This document shows, piece by piece, positions 8,486 to 19,181 of a stretch of 64,000 nt of DNA. Source of the DNA: NORP233 sp050186825 (lineage in GTDB: Bacteria; Planctomycetota; J058). Within the stretch, counting starts at the first letter, position 1. Every line of letters starts with the position of its first letter. The stretch is from positions 56,818 through 120,817 of the forward strand of contig JBFWYD010000030.1 of assembly GCA_050186825.1 (NCBI GenBank), written 5' to 3'. The position numbers and the translations under genes are program-made. Below the pieces are notes generated by a model. It searched no databases. It saw only the letters and a list, made by a program, of their open reading frames with translations, and had not been told where the DNA came from.

Positions 8486-9049
8486 GTGAGCGTGGTCGAC
8501 CCGCGCCTGCTGGAGCTGGTCCGCGGCTGCGTGGCCCAGGGGCCCGTGGTGCTCAGCTCGGGCCAGACCAGCGACTTCTACGTGGACGGGCGCCTGGTCA
8601 CCCTCTCGCCCGAGGGCTCGGCCCTGATCGGCGCGGCCGCGCTCGCGCTCGCGCGCGAGCTCGAGGTCACGGCGCTCGTCGGCCCGACCACCGGGGCCTG
8701 CCCCATGGTCAGCGCGGCCGGGGTCCTGGCCTGGCAGCAGGGCGCGCCGCTCAAGCTGGCCTACGTGCGCGCCCAGGCCAAGGGGCACGGGATGCAGAAG
8801 GCCATCGAGGGCCCCGCGCTCGGACCCTCGGACCGCGTGCTGGTGGTGGACGACGTGCTGACCTCGGGCGGGAGCCTGAGGCTCGCGATCGAGCGCCTGC
8901 GCGAGGAGACCGGGGCCGGGGTCGTGCACGCCCTGGTGGTCCTCGCCCGCCCGGCCGGCGGCGCGGCGGCGCTCGTGGCGCTGGGCGTGAGCGTGCACGC
9001 CCTGCTCCGCCGCCAGGACCTCCAGCCCGAGTGGACCCCGGGCCGCTGA
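8486..9049 (+). CDS. pyrE: Orotate phosphoribosyltransferase
   Basis: A 187-residue type I phosphoribosyltransferase. It converts orotate and PRPP to orotidine 5'-phosphate in UMP synthesis. The PRPP loop VLVVDDVLTSGGS lies near residues 117-129, and the N-terminal SGQTSDFYVD block is the usual OPRTase signature. The catalytic flexible-loop segment (RAQAKGHG) contains the expected lysine and histidine. The GTG start follows four bases after the HEAT-protein stop, so the two genes are likely co-transcribed. The length is normal for the short OPRTase form. Confidence 0.92.
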   Translation: MSVVDPRLLELVRGCVAQGPVVLSSGQTSDFYVDGRLVTLSPEGSALIGAAALALARELEVTALVGPTTGACPMVSAAGVLAWQQGAPLKLAYVRAQAKGHGMQKAIEGPALGPSDRVLVVDDVLTSGGSLRLAIERLREETGAGVVHALVVLARPAGGAAALVALGVSVHALLRRQDLQPEWTPGR

Positions 9050-9104
9050 AGGCGGCCGCGCCGGCGCCCCGCGCCGGCGACCCGATCTAGCCCAGGAGGC
9101 GACC

Positions 9105-9944
9105 GTGTTCCGCGACGATCTGCTCAAGGACCAGGTGATCCTGATCACCGGCGGGGGCACCGGCCTCGGCAAGAGCATGGGCCAGCGCTTCGTCGAGCTG
9201 GGCGCCAGGCTCGCGATCACGGGCCGGCGCCTGGACGTGCTCCAGGCCACGGCGGCGGAGCTCGGCCCCGAGGTCCTCGCGGTCCAGGCCGACGTGCGCG
9301 ACTACGCCTCGATCGAGGCCGCGGTCAAGCAGACCGCCGAGCGCTTCGGCAAGCTCACGGGCCTGGTCAACAACGCGGCCGGCAACTTCCTCTGCCCGAG
9401 CGAGGAGCTCAGCCCCAACGGCTTCGCGGCCGTGGTCTCGATCGTGCTCCACGGGAGCTTCCACGCCACGCTGGCCGCGGGCCGGCAGATGATCGCCCAG
9501 GGCGGCGGCGGCTCGATCCTCTCGATCACCACCACCTACGCGACCCACGGCAGCGCCTACGTGCTCCCCAGCGCCTGCGCCAAGGCCGGCGTGAAGATCA
9601 TGACCAAGTCGCTGGCGGTGGAGTGGGCGAAGTACAAGATCCGCACCAACGCGATCGCGCCGGGCCCCTTCCCCACCGAGGGGGCCTGGGCCAAGCTCAT
9701 GCCCCCCGGCATGGACGAGGTGCTCAGCCCCGAGCGCATCCCGGCCCGTCGCTTCGGCGAGCACCACGAGCTGGCGAACCTGGCCGCCTACCTGATGTCC
9801 GAGGGCTCGGCCTACGTGACCGGGCAGGAGGTCACGATCGACGGCGGCGAGTCGCTGATGGCGGGCGAGTTCAACGGCCTGACCCTGCTCGACCCCGAGA
9901 ACGTGGCGCAGGTGCTCAAGATGATGCGCCCCGGCAAGGGCTAG
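9105..9944 (+). CDS. Short-chain dehydrogenase, 2,4-dienoyl-CoA reductase type
   Basis: A 279-residue SDR enzyme with the NAD(P) motif TGGGTGLG near the N-terminus and NNAAG mid-domain. Instead of the usual YxxxK, it has Tyr, then Ser eleven residues later, then Lys four residues after that (TTY...PSACAK). This spacing matches the Tyr-Ser-Lys triad of mitochondrial and peroxisomal 2,4-dienoyl-CoA reductases. It therefore probably reduces dienoyl-CoA intermediates during oxidation of unsaturated fatty acids, using NADPH. An upstream CAGGAGGCGACC gives a strong ribosome site for the GTG start. hemH follows eight bases later. Confidence 0.85.
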   Translation: MFRDDLLKDQVILITGGGTGLGKSMGQRFVELGARLAITGRRLDVLQATAAELGPEVLAVQADVRDYASIEAAVKQTAERFGKLTGLVNNAAGNFLCPSEELSPNGFAAVVSIVLHGSFHATLAAGRQMIAQGGGGSILSITTTYATHGSAYVLPSACAKAGVKIMTKSLAVEWAKYKIRTNAIAPGPFPTEGAWAKLMPPGMDEVLSPERIPARRFGEHHELANLAAYLMSEGSAYVTGQEVTIDGGESLMAGEFNGLTLLDPENVAQVLKMMRPGKG

Positions 9945-9952
9945 CCGCGCGC

Positions 9953-10975
9953 GTGCGCTGGGGCCTGCTCCTGATCAACCTCGGCACGCCGGCCGCGCCG
10001 GAGACGCCCGAGGTGCGCGACTACCTGGGTCAGTTCCTCGACGACCCGCGCGTGATCGACATAGCGGAGTGGAAGCGCTGGTTGATCCTCAACCTGTTCA
10101 TCCTGCGCAGCCGCCCGCCCGAATCGGCCAGGGCCTACCAGAAGATCTGGACCGAGCGCGGCTCCCCGCTCCTGTTCCACACCCAGGACCTGCGCGACGC
10201 GGTGGCCGCGCGCCTCGGGCCCGAGGTCCCGGTCGCGGTCGGGATGCGCTACGGCGAGCCCTCGATCGCGACAGGCCTGGCGGAGCTCGCGCGCGCCGGG
10301 GTGGACCAGGTCGTGGCGCTCCCGCTCTACCCGCAGTACGCCAGCTCCTCGACCGGGACCGCGCTCGAGGAGCTCTACGCGCAGGCGGGCAAGAGCGACC
10401 ACGTGATCCCGCTGGCGGTGGTCCCGCCCTTCTACGACCACCCCGCCTTCGTGCGCGCCCTGACCGAGGTCAGCGCGCCCGCGCTGCGGGAGGCCCGCGC
10501 CGAGCGCGTGCTCGTGAGCTTCCACGGGCTCCCCGAGCGCCACGTGCGCCGCTCGGGCCCGCTCTGCCTCGAGCAGCCGGACTGCTGCCTGCGGATCGGC
10601 CCGGAGAACCGGACCTGCTACCGCGCCCACTGCTACGCCACCGCCCGCGCCCTGGCGACCTCGCTCGAGCTGCCGGACGGCGGCTGGGAGGTCGCCTTCC
10701 AGAGCGAGGTCCCGGGCAAGGACCCCTGGATCAAGCCGAACACCCAGGCCCGGATCCGCGAGCTCGCGGCCGAGGGCGTCAAGCGGCTGGCGATCGTGGC
10801 CCCGAGCTTCGTGGCCGACTGCCTGGAGACCCTCGAGGAGCTGGCCCTGCGCGCGGCCGAGGAGTTCCGCGAGCTCGGCGGCGAGGAGCTGGTCGTCGTC
10901 CCCTGCCTGAACGCCGCGCCGGTGTGGGCCGACGCGGTCGTCGAGCTCGCCCGCGCCTGCGCGCCGAAGGAGTAG
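9953..10975 (+). CDS. hemH: Ferrochelatase
   Basis: A 340-residue ferrochelatase, which inserts Fe2+ into protoporphyrin IX as the last step of protoporphyrin-dependent haem synthesis. The catalytic histidine lies in SFHGLPERH, the metal-site glutamates in SFVADCLETLEEL, and the conserved QSE-PG-DPW-KP block is present. Between residues about 200 and 225 is a cysteine cluster (C-x5-CC, then CYRAHC). Such internal clusters ligate a [2Fe-2S] centre in some bacterial ferrochelatases, so this one may too. GTG at 9953 is the start; longer upstream reading frame lies inside the SDR gene. Confidence 0.92.
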   Translation: MRWGLLLINLGTPAAPETPEVRDYLGQFLDDPRVIDIAEWKRWLILNLFILRSRPPESARAYQKIWTERGSPLLFHTQDLRDAVAARLGPEVPVAVGMRYGEPSIATGLAELARAGVDQVVALPLYPQYASSSTGTALEELYAQAGKSDHVIPLAVVPPFYDHPAFVRALTEVSAPALREARAERVLVSFHGLPERHVRRSGPLCLEQPDCCLRIGPENRTCYRAHCYATARALATSLELPDGGWEVAFQSEVPGKDPWIKPNTQARIRELAAEGVKRLAIVAPSFVADCLETLEELALRAAEEFRELGGEELVVVPCLNAAPVWADAVVELARACAPKE

Positions 10976-11018
10976 GGTCGCGGGCGCAGGGAGCGGGTCC
11001 CTCCCCGCCGCACCGCCC

Positions 11019-13736
11019 GTGACCCCGCGCCCGATGACGCCGCTCCCGATGACGCCGCTCCCGATCGACCCGCATCTGCCCGAGCTCTGCGCGCGCCTGC
11101 TGCGCGAGGGCGTCCTCCTGCTCGAGGCGGAGCCGGGCGCGGGCAAGACCACCCGCCTGCCTGGCGCCCTGCTCGGCGCCTTGCCGGGGAAGGTGCTCGT
11201 GCTCGAGCCGCGGCGGCTGGCCGCGCGGATGGCAGCGCGGCGGGTGGCGCAGGAGCGCGGCGGCGCGCTGGGGGACGAGGTCGGCTACCAGGTCCGCTTC
11301 GAGAACGAGACCTCGGCGCGCACGCGGCTGATCTACCTGACCGAGGGCGTGCTCACGCGGCGGCTGGCCGCGGGGGACCGGCTGGAGGGCGTCTCGGCGG
11401 TGGTGCTCGACGAGTTCCACGAGCGGCACCTCGAGACCGACCTGGCGCTGGTCCTGCTCGACCGGCTGCGCCGCGGCGGCCGGCCCGACCTGCGGCTGGT
11501 GGTGATGTCGGCGACCCTCGAGGCGGCGCCGCTCGCGGCCTGGCTGGGCTGCGCGCCGGCCGCGGTGGCGGGGCGGCTCTACCCGGTGGCGATCGAGCAC
11601 GAGCGCGTGCGCGACGCGCGCCCGCTGCCGGACAAGGTGCGCGCGGCCGTGGCGCGGCTGCTCGAGGACGGGCTCGAGGGCCACGTGCTCGTGTTCCTCC
11701 CCGGCGCGAGCGAGATCCGCGCCTGCGAGCGCGCGCTCGAGGGGCCGGCGCGCGCGGCCGACCTGGCGCTGCGCCCGCTGCACGGGCGGCTCGAGCCCGC
11801 GCGCATCGAGGAGGCGCTGGGTCCCTCCCGGCGCCGCAAGCTGATCCTCGCGACCAACGTGGCCGAGTCGTCGTTGACCATCGAGGGCGTGAGCGCGGTG
11901 ATCGACGCCGGGCTCCAGCGGGTGGCCGGGATCTCGGCGCGGACCGGCCTGCCCTACCTGCGCCTCGAGCCGACCTCGCGCGCCTCGGCCACCCAGCGGG
12001 CCAACCGCGCCGGCCGCCTGGGGCCGGGGCGCTGCCTGCGGCTCTACACCGAGCTCGAGCAGCAGCAGCGCCCGGCCGCGGCCACGCCCGAGCTCCTGCG
12101 CGACGACCTGGCGGGCGCGCTGCTCGTGGTCCACGGCGCGGGCGCCGCCGATCCGCGCGCGCTGCGCTGGCTGGACGCGCCGCCCGAGGCCGCCCTGGCG
12201 CGCGCCGAGGAGCTCCTGGCGCGCCTCGGCGCGCTCGAGCCGGAGGGCGAGCTGAGCGAGGTGGGTCGCGCCCTGCGCGAGCTGCCGCTCCCGCCGCGGC
12301 TGGGGCGCACGCTCCTGGCCGCGGCCGAGCTGGGGATCCCGGCGCTCGGGGCGGACGCCGCGGCCCTGCTCGGCGAGCGTCCGCTGCGGCCCGCGCAGGC
12401 GCGCGACGAGCCGGCGAGCACGAGCGGGCCCTGCGACGTGCTGGCCGCGCTCGACCTGCTGCGCGAGGCCCGCCGCCGCCGCTTCCAGGGGCTCGGCGCG
12501 CTCGGGGTCGACGCGGGCGCGGCCCGCGCGGTCGACCGCGCCGCGCGCGCCCTGCTGCGGAGCGTGGAGCGCCGTCGCCCGGGACGCGGAGGGTCTGCGC
12601 ACGGCGAGGCTGCGCGCGGCGAGGCTGCGCGCGGCGAGGCTGCGCACGGCGAGGCTGCGCGCGGCGAGGCTGCGCGCGGCGAGGCTGCGCGCGGCGAGGC
12701 TGCGCGCGGCGAGGCTGCGCGCGGCGAGGCTGCGCGCGGCGAGGCTGCGCGCGGCGAGGCTGCGCGCGGCGAGGCTGCGCTGGAGCCCGAGCTCGCCCTG
12801 CGCCAGGCGCTCCTGGCCGGTCATCCCGACCGCGTCGGCCGCCGCGGCGAGGGCGGGCAGGTGGCGCTCGCGGGCGGGGGCGGGGGCCGCCTGGCGGCGA
12901 GCAGTGTGGTGCGCGCAGCCGACTGGCTGCTCGCGCTCGACGCGGTCGACCCGCGCGGCAAGGGGCGCACGCCGGAGATCACGGTCGCGAGCGCGATCGA
13001 GCCCGAGTGGCTGCTGGAGCGCTTCCCCGAGGCGCTGAGCGAGACCGAGGAGCTGCGCTTCGACCCCCAGCGCGAGCGAGTCGAGGCGGTGTGGGAGCTG
13101 CGCTACGGCGGGCTGGTGCTCGAGTCCGGCCCGGGTCGCGGCGAGCCCGCGCAGGTGACGGCCTGCCTGCGCGAGGCCGCGCGCGCCGCGGGGCTCGACG
13201 CGTTGACGGCCGCCCCCGAGCGCGAGGCGCTGCTCAAGCGGCTGGCCTTCCTCGCCGAGCGCCGCCCCGAGCTCCCCGCCCTCGACGAGGCCGCGCTCGC
13301 GGACGTGCTCGCCGAGCTCTGCGAGGGGCGGCGCTCCTTCGCCGAGCTCCGCGCGGCCGAGCCGCTGCGCTGGCTGGCGGCCCGCCTCGGCCCCGACGGC
13401 GAGCGCCTGCTCGCGCAGGCCGCCCCCGAGCACGTGACCCTCCCGGGCGGCCGCCGCTGCGAGGTCCACTACGAGCGGCGCCAACCGCCCTGGATCCAGA
13501 GCCGCCTCCAGGACTTCTTCGGGATGCGCCAGGGCCCCGAGGTCGCGGGCGTCCCGCTGGTGCTCCACCTGCTCGCGCCGAACAAGGTCGCGGTCTCGGT
13601 CACGAGCGACCTGCAGAGCTTCTGGCAGAGCGCGTACGTGCGCGAGCGCAAGGCCCTCCAGCGGCGCTACCCCAAGCACGCGTGGCCGGAGGACCCGGCC
13701 AGCGCCAGCCCCCCGCGCCCGGGGAAGGTGCGCTAG
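11019..13736 (+). CDS. hrpB: ATP-dependent helicase HrpB with an internal repeat tract
   Basis: A 905-residue DEAH-box helicase of the HrpB family. Motif I is EAEPGAGKTT, motif II DEFHERH, motif III SAT, with TNVAESSLTI and the Q-RAGR-type block (TQRANRAGR) following, then the helicase-associated and HrpB C-terminal domains. HrpB proteins are RNA helicases of uncertain substrate. At residues about 528-587 the protein carries twelve copies of a five-residue repeat (Arg/His-Gly-Glu-Ala-Ala) not expected in the family. The N-terminus also repeats PMTPL. Several starts are possible (GTG 11019, ATG 11034 and later); none has a clear ribosome site. Confidence 0.9.
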   Translation: MTPRPMTPLPMTPLPIDPHLPELCARLLREGVLLLEAEPGAGKTTRLPGALLGALPGKVLVLEPRRLAARMAARRVAQERGGALGDEVGYQVRFENETSARTRLIYLTEGVLTRRLAAGDRLEGVSAVVLDEFHERHLETDLALVLLDRLRRGGRPDLRLVVMSATLEAAPLAAWLGCAPAAVAGRLYPVAIEHERVRDARPLPDKVRAAVARLLEDGLEGHVLVFLPGASEIRACERALEGPARAADLALRPLHGRLEPARIEEALGPSRRRKLILATNVAESSLTIEGVSAVIDAGLQRVAGISARTGLPYLRLEPTSRASATQRANRAGRLGPGRCLRLYTELEQQQRPAAATPELLRDDLAGALLVVHGAGAADPRALRWLDAPPEAALARAEELLARLGALEPEGELSEVGRALRELPLPPRLGRTLLAAAELGIPALGADAAALLGERPLRPAQARDEPASTSGPCDVLAALDLLREARRRRFQGLGALGVDAGAARAVDRAARALLRSVERRRPGRGGSAHGEAARGEAARGEAAHGEAARGEAARGEAARGEAARGEAARGEAARGEAARGEAARGEAALEPELALRQALLAGHPDRVGRRGEGGQVALAGGGGGRLAASSVVRAADWLLALDAVDPRGKGRTPEITVASAIEPEWLLERFPEALSETEELRFDPQRERVEAVWELRYGGLVLESGPGRGEPAQVTACLREAARAAGLDALTAAPEREALLKRLAFLAERRPELPALDEAALADVLAELCEGRRSFAELRAAEPLRWLAARLGPDGERLLAQAAPEHVTLPGGRRCEVHYERRQPPWIQSRLQDFFGMRQGPEVAGVPLVLHLLAPNKVAVSVTSDLQSFWQSAYVRERKALQRRYPKHAWPEDPASASPPRPGKVR
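12600..12779 (+). repeat. 15-bp tandem repeat, about twelve copies, in frame in hrpB
   Basis: The unit GAGGCTGCGCGCGGC repeats with almost no variation; two copies encode His instead of Arg. The length is a multiple of three, so copy-number change leaves the frame intact. It lies between conserved helicase domains, probably in a surface linker. Confidence 0.9.
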
Positions 13737-14137
13737 ACGCGCCGCTGGCGGTGGTGCCCGCCTCGTAGACGGGCGGGATCGCGGGGTGGTCCAGGCGCCG
13801 TGAGCTCCGCCTCGCGCCGGAAGCGGGAGCCGGAGCGAAGGCGAGCCTGCGAGCCGAAGCGGAGGCGAACCGATTCAGCTGATGACGGGCTCGCGAAGCG
13901 AGCCGCGGCAAGACGGGCGGATCGAGTCCTGGTCGCCCTCGAGGAGCATCAGCTTCAGCGCGGCCTGCCGCCCGAGGCGCCGGTCGCGGACGCGGTAGAC
14001 GACGCCCATTCCGCCCTTGCCGAGCTCGGCCAGGCGCTCCAGCGTCAGGTCGGCGAGGTGGAGTGGGGGTCGTGGCGCAGCGCCTCGTGCAGGGCGGCTG
14101 CGGCCTGCGCCCGGGCGTGGCTGGCTCGCGGGTCCAC
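13737..14137 (-). pseudogene. Decayed Ser/Thr protein kinase (N-lobe remnant)
   Basis: Read on the minus strand from a GTG at 14137, the sequence gives a typical kinase leader (ALHEALRHDPHSTSP), then a one-base loss, then DLTLERLAELGKGGMGVVYR and RQAALKLM, an intact glycine loop and catalytic lysine. The frame then runs into a palindromic REP-like insert with a stop. After the insert, kinase sequence resumes (RRLDHPAIPPVYEAGTT) and ends abruptly at the hrpB stop. The C-lobe is absent. So the gene carries a frameshift, an insertion and a large 3' deletion. It lies just downstream of a HEAT gene on the same strand. Confidence 0.75.
13796..13915. repeat. REP-like palindromic element interrupting the kinase remnant
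   Basis: The segment contains GGCTCGCGAAGCGAGCC (an inverted repeat with a CGAA/TTCG loop) and several CGAAG/CTTCG blocks. It separates the two halves of the decayed kinase N-lobe. Its CTCGCTTCGC signature is shared with the insert at 4015-4092. Confidence 0.5.
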
Positions 14138-14153
14138 TCCCTGCGGCCCGGCG

Positions 14154-15107
14154 CTACTTGCCGCGGATCTTCTCCAGGGCCTGCTTGGCGGCCTCGGCCA
14201 GCGAGGACTCGCCCTCGGCGGCCTCGAGGGAGTCCGTCGCCTCCTTGGCGTCGGGGCCGATCAGCCCGAGGGCGACCGCGCAGGCGCGGCGCAGGTCGTC
14301 GTGCTGGGCCTGGCGCTGCTCCTGGTAGGGGAGCGCCGGGTTGGGCTTGAAGCGGTCGCGGAGGGCCGCGGCCAGCGAGGGCACCGCGTCCTTGGCGGCG
14401 GGGCCAAGCTTGCCCAGGGCCTCGGCCGCGGCCTGGCGCGCCGGGAGCACGGCCTTCGACGAGGGGCTGACGGTCGCGCCGAGCATGCCGACCAACCGCG
14501 GGTCCTTGTTGCCGAGCCGCCCCAGGGAGGTCGCGGCCGCGACCTTGACCCGGGCGTCGGGGTCGCCGAGCAGCTCGAGCAGGGCGGGCTGGGCCTTCTC
14601 CTCGGCCTTCTTGCCGAGCAGGCCCATGGCCCCGGCCGCGTCGCGGCGCAGGTCGGCGCTCTCGTGGCCGAGCGCGGCCATGAGCGCCGGGACGCCGGCG
14701 TCGGCGTTTGGGCCGATCACGCCGAGGGCCTCGGCCGCGCAGCGGCGGAGCTCGACGTCGCGGCCCGAGGTCACGGCGTTGATCAGCCCCTTGATCGCGG
14801 GCTTGCTGTCCTGGCCGAGCTTCCCCAGGGCCGAGGCCGCGGAGGTGGCCACGCTCACGTCGCGGTCGTTGAGCAGGTTCACGAGCAGCGGGATCGCCAT
14901 CTCGGCCTTGGGGCCCAGCTTGGCGAGGTTGCCGATGGCCTGCCCGCGCAGGGCGGCGTGGCGCCCGCGGCTGGCGGTGCCCATCAGCTTGCGCAGCTCG
15001 GTCCGCTCCTCGGCGGTGAGCTGCGGCTTCTGCGGCTTCTCGTCCTTGGCGAAGGTCGGGGCGGCGAGGACCCAGGCGAGCAGCAGGGCAGAGAGGACAC
15101 GGGTCAT
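14154..15107 (-). CDS. Exported HEAT-repeat protein
   Basis: A 317-residue protein beginning with a clear signal peptide (MTRVLSALLLAWVLAAPTFA, cleavage after about residue 20). The rest is a series of HEAT/PBS-lyase-type helical pairs, such as SAASALGKLG, CAAEALGVIG and AAGAMGLLG, about 37-40 residues apart. It is probably a periplasmic or secreted interaction scaffold. ATG at 15107 has AGGAG eight bases upstream. Longer minus-strand readings extend into non-coding sequence. No enzyme motif is visible. Confidence 0.8.
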   Translation of the reverse strand: MTRVLSALLLAWVLAAPTFAKDEKPQKPQLTAEERTELRKLMGTASRGRHAALRGQAIGNLAKLGPKAEMAIPLLVNLLNDRDVSVATSAASALGKLGQDSKPAIKGLINAVTSGRDVELRRCAAEALGVIGPNADAGVPALMAALGHESADLRRDAAGAMGLLGKKAEEKAQPALLELLGDPDARVKVAAATSLGRLGNKDPRLVGMLGATVSPSSKAVLPARQAAAEALGKLGPAAKDAVPSLAAALRDRFKPNPALPYQEQRQAQHDDLRRACAVALGLIGPDAKEATDSLEAAEGESSLAEAAKQALEKIRGK

Positions 15108-15250
15108 GCGGCGCTCCTGGCCCGTCGCGCGGGCCCCATCCGGCGGCAGAGCATAGCCACCTGGCGCGGGCGGGCGCGAGCCCTGCGCCCGCTCGAGCGC
15201 GCCCGTTCCCCCCCCTTGCACCCTGCTGAGCCCCGCCCCACGATGCCGGC

Positions 15251-17059
15251 GTGGACGCTCCGCTCGACCCAGCGACACCGCAGCCAGACTCGCAGGCGGG
15301 CGCGAGGGGCCCAGGGCGCGCCGGCGGGGAGCGGCGCCGCGCCGCGCTCGCGCTCGGGCTGAACCTAGCCCTGTTCCTGACCACCTACGCCCTGTTCACG
15401 GTTCGCTTCCACTGCAACGACGACCCGCGGATGATGCTCGTCACGGCGGGCCTCGTGAAGTCGACGGCGCCGAGCCCCTTCACCCCCTTCCTGCACGTGT
15501 CCCTGGGCTGGCTGCTCCAGCGGCTCTACGGGTTGAGCCTGGCCGTGCCCTGGTACCCCCTGCTCCTGATCGCGAGCCTGCTCGCCGCGCACGGCGCGCT
15601 CCTCTACCTCGCGCTGCGCCGACACGGGCGCCCGGCGCTCGCGGGCTACCTCGTCTACTTCGCGGCCGTAGGCGTCAGGCTGATCTCGGAGCTCCAGTTC
15701 ACCATCGTCGCCGCCGTGCTGAGCCTGGCCGGCCTGCTGCTCGTCCTCGAGGCGGGCGGGCTGGGGCAGGAGGCCGAGGCCGAGCAGCCCCCCCCGGCGG
15801 CGAGGCCCCTGCTCGTGACGGGCCTGGCGCTCCTGCTCTGGGGCTGGCTGTTCCGGGCGCTGGCGGGCGCGCTCGTGGTCGGGCTGAGCGCGCCCCTGCT
15901 GCTGCTGCTCGGCCGGCGCTGCCTGCTGGCGGCCGCCTCGCCCGCGCGCGCTGCCGCCCGCGTGGCGGCCTGCGGCCTAGGAGGGGGGCTGGGCCTCGCG
16001 CTGGCGCTCCTGGCCGTCAACGCCTGGGCCTTCGCGGCCGACCCGGACGCGCGCGGCTTCTGGCGCGCCAATGGGCTGATCACCGCCGTCAACGACTTCG
16101 ACGTCGACCTGCGCCTGGGGCCGGAGGAGCTCGCCCGGCACATCGCGGCGGCGGGGTGGTCCGAGAACGACTACAAGCTGCTCAAGAGCTGGCTGGTGAT
16201 CGACCCCGCGCTCTACGCGCCCGAGCGCTACGAGGCCTTCCTGGCCGGGGTCCCCCGGACCAACCTGCACCTGGGGGTCGTCGCGCTCGCCGCGCGCGCC
16301 GCGGAGCCGCTCGCGCATCCGCTCGTGCGGCGCGCCCTCGTCCTGCTCGCGCTGGCGCTCTGCTGGCTCCGCGTCGGGCGCGAGGCGCGCTGGGGCCTGC
16401 TCGGGGTGCTGGCCCTGTTGGTGGCCGCCTCCGCCGCCCTGTGCCTGTTCTTGAAGCCCATGCCGCGGCGCGTGTTCTTCGGCCTGACCCCGCTGATCGC
16501 CCTGCTGCCTGCGCTGGGGCTCCCCGCGCGGGCGCTCCCCGCGCCGGGGCGCGCCCGTCGACTCGCGGGGGGGGTCCTGCTGCTGCTGGTCGCCGCGCAG
16601 ACCGCGCTCTTCGCGCGCGACGAGCTGCGGCGGAGTCGGCTGCTGGCCGCGGGCGCCCCGGCCTATCGGCGCGCGCTGCTGGGGCTGGCCGCGCAGCCCC
16701 GGCGGGTCTACGTGTCGTGGGCCTTCGCCTGCGACCTCGAGCTGTTGCCCCCCTTCACGGACCTGCGCGAGCTCCCCCCGCTGTTGATCGTCGATGCCTA
16801 CCCCTACCCGGGCACGCGGATCGCCCTGCGCGAGCTCGGCATCGACGACCTCTCGCTGGCCCTGGCGCGACGACCCGACGTGCTGCTCGTGACGCACCAG
16901 GCGCGCCTGCCTGCCCTGGTGCTCTACCTGCGCTACCTGCGCGAGCACCACGGGCTGGAGGTGGAGGTGCGGGCCGTGCAGCGGAACGACCTGTTCGCGG
17001 TCCTCGCGCTCACACCCAAGGGTGCGGCGCCCAAGGGCGCGGCGTCCGGCCCGCGCTGA
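15251..17059 (+). CDS. Polytopic membrane protein, possible GT-C glycosyltransferase
   Basis: A 602-residue protein with about nine to eleven hydrophobic helices and a hydrophilic C-terminal region of about 130 residues. After the first helix (LALFLTTYALF) comes HCNDDPRMM, an acidic pair in the first external loop as in GT-C glycosyltransferases, which use lipid-linked sugar donors at the periplasmic face. The substrate is not predictable. The N-terminal 30 residues are Arg/Pro-rich and could be partly untranslated; GTG 15251 is the start used. It is convergent with glgX, 28 bases away. A second protein of this general type is at 42805-44640. Confidence 0.65.
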   Translation: MDAPLDPATPQPDSQAGARGPGRAGGERRRAALALGLNLALFLTTYALFTVRFHCNDDPRMMLVTAGLVKSTAPSPFTPFLHVSLGWLLQRLYGLSLAVPWYPLLLIASLLAAHGALLYLALRRHGRPALAGYLVYFAAVGVRLISELQFTIVAAVLSLAGLLLVLEAGGLGQEAEAEQPPPAARPLLVTGLALLLWGWLFRALAGALVVGLSAPLLLLLGRRCLLAAASPARAAARVAACGLGGGLGLALALLAVNAWAFAADPDARGFWRANGLITAVNDFDVDLRLGPEELARHIAAAGWSENDYKLLKSWLVIDPALYAPERYEAFLAGVPRTNLHLGVVALAARAAEPLAHPLVRRALVLLALALCWLRVGREARWGLLGVLALLVAASAALCLFLKPMPRRVFFGLTPLIALLPALGLPARALPAPGRARRLAGGVLLLLVAAQTALFARDELRRSRLLAAGAPAYRRALLGLAAQPRRVYVSWAFACDLELLPPFTDLRELPPLLIVDAYPYPGTRIALRELGIDDLSLALARRPDVLLVTHQARLPALVLYLRYLREHHGLEVEVRAVQRNDLFAVLALTPKGAAPKGAASGPR

Positions 17060-17087
17060 AGCTCAGCCGCTGGGGAGTCGGCGCTCC

Positions 17088-19181
<2,094 letters not shown>

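Noticed and set aside
10779..13679. A 966-residue minus-strand frame containing AARSL repeats
   Set aside because: It is the antisense reading of hrpB and its 15-bp repeat.
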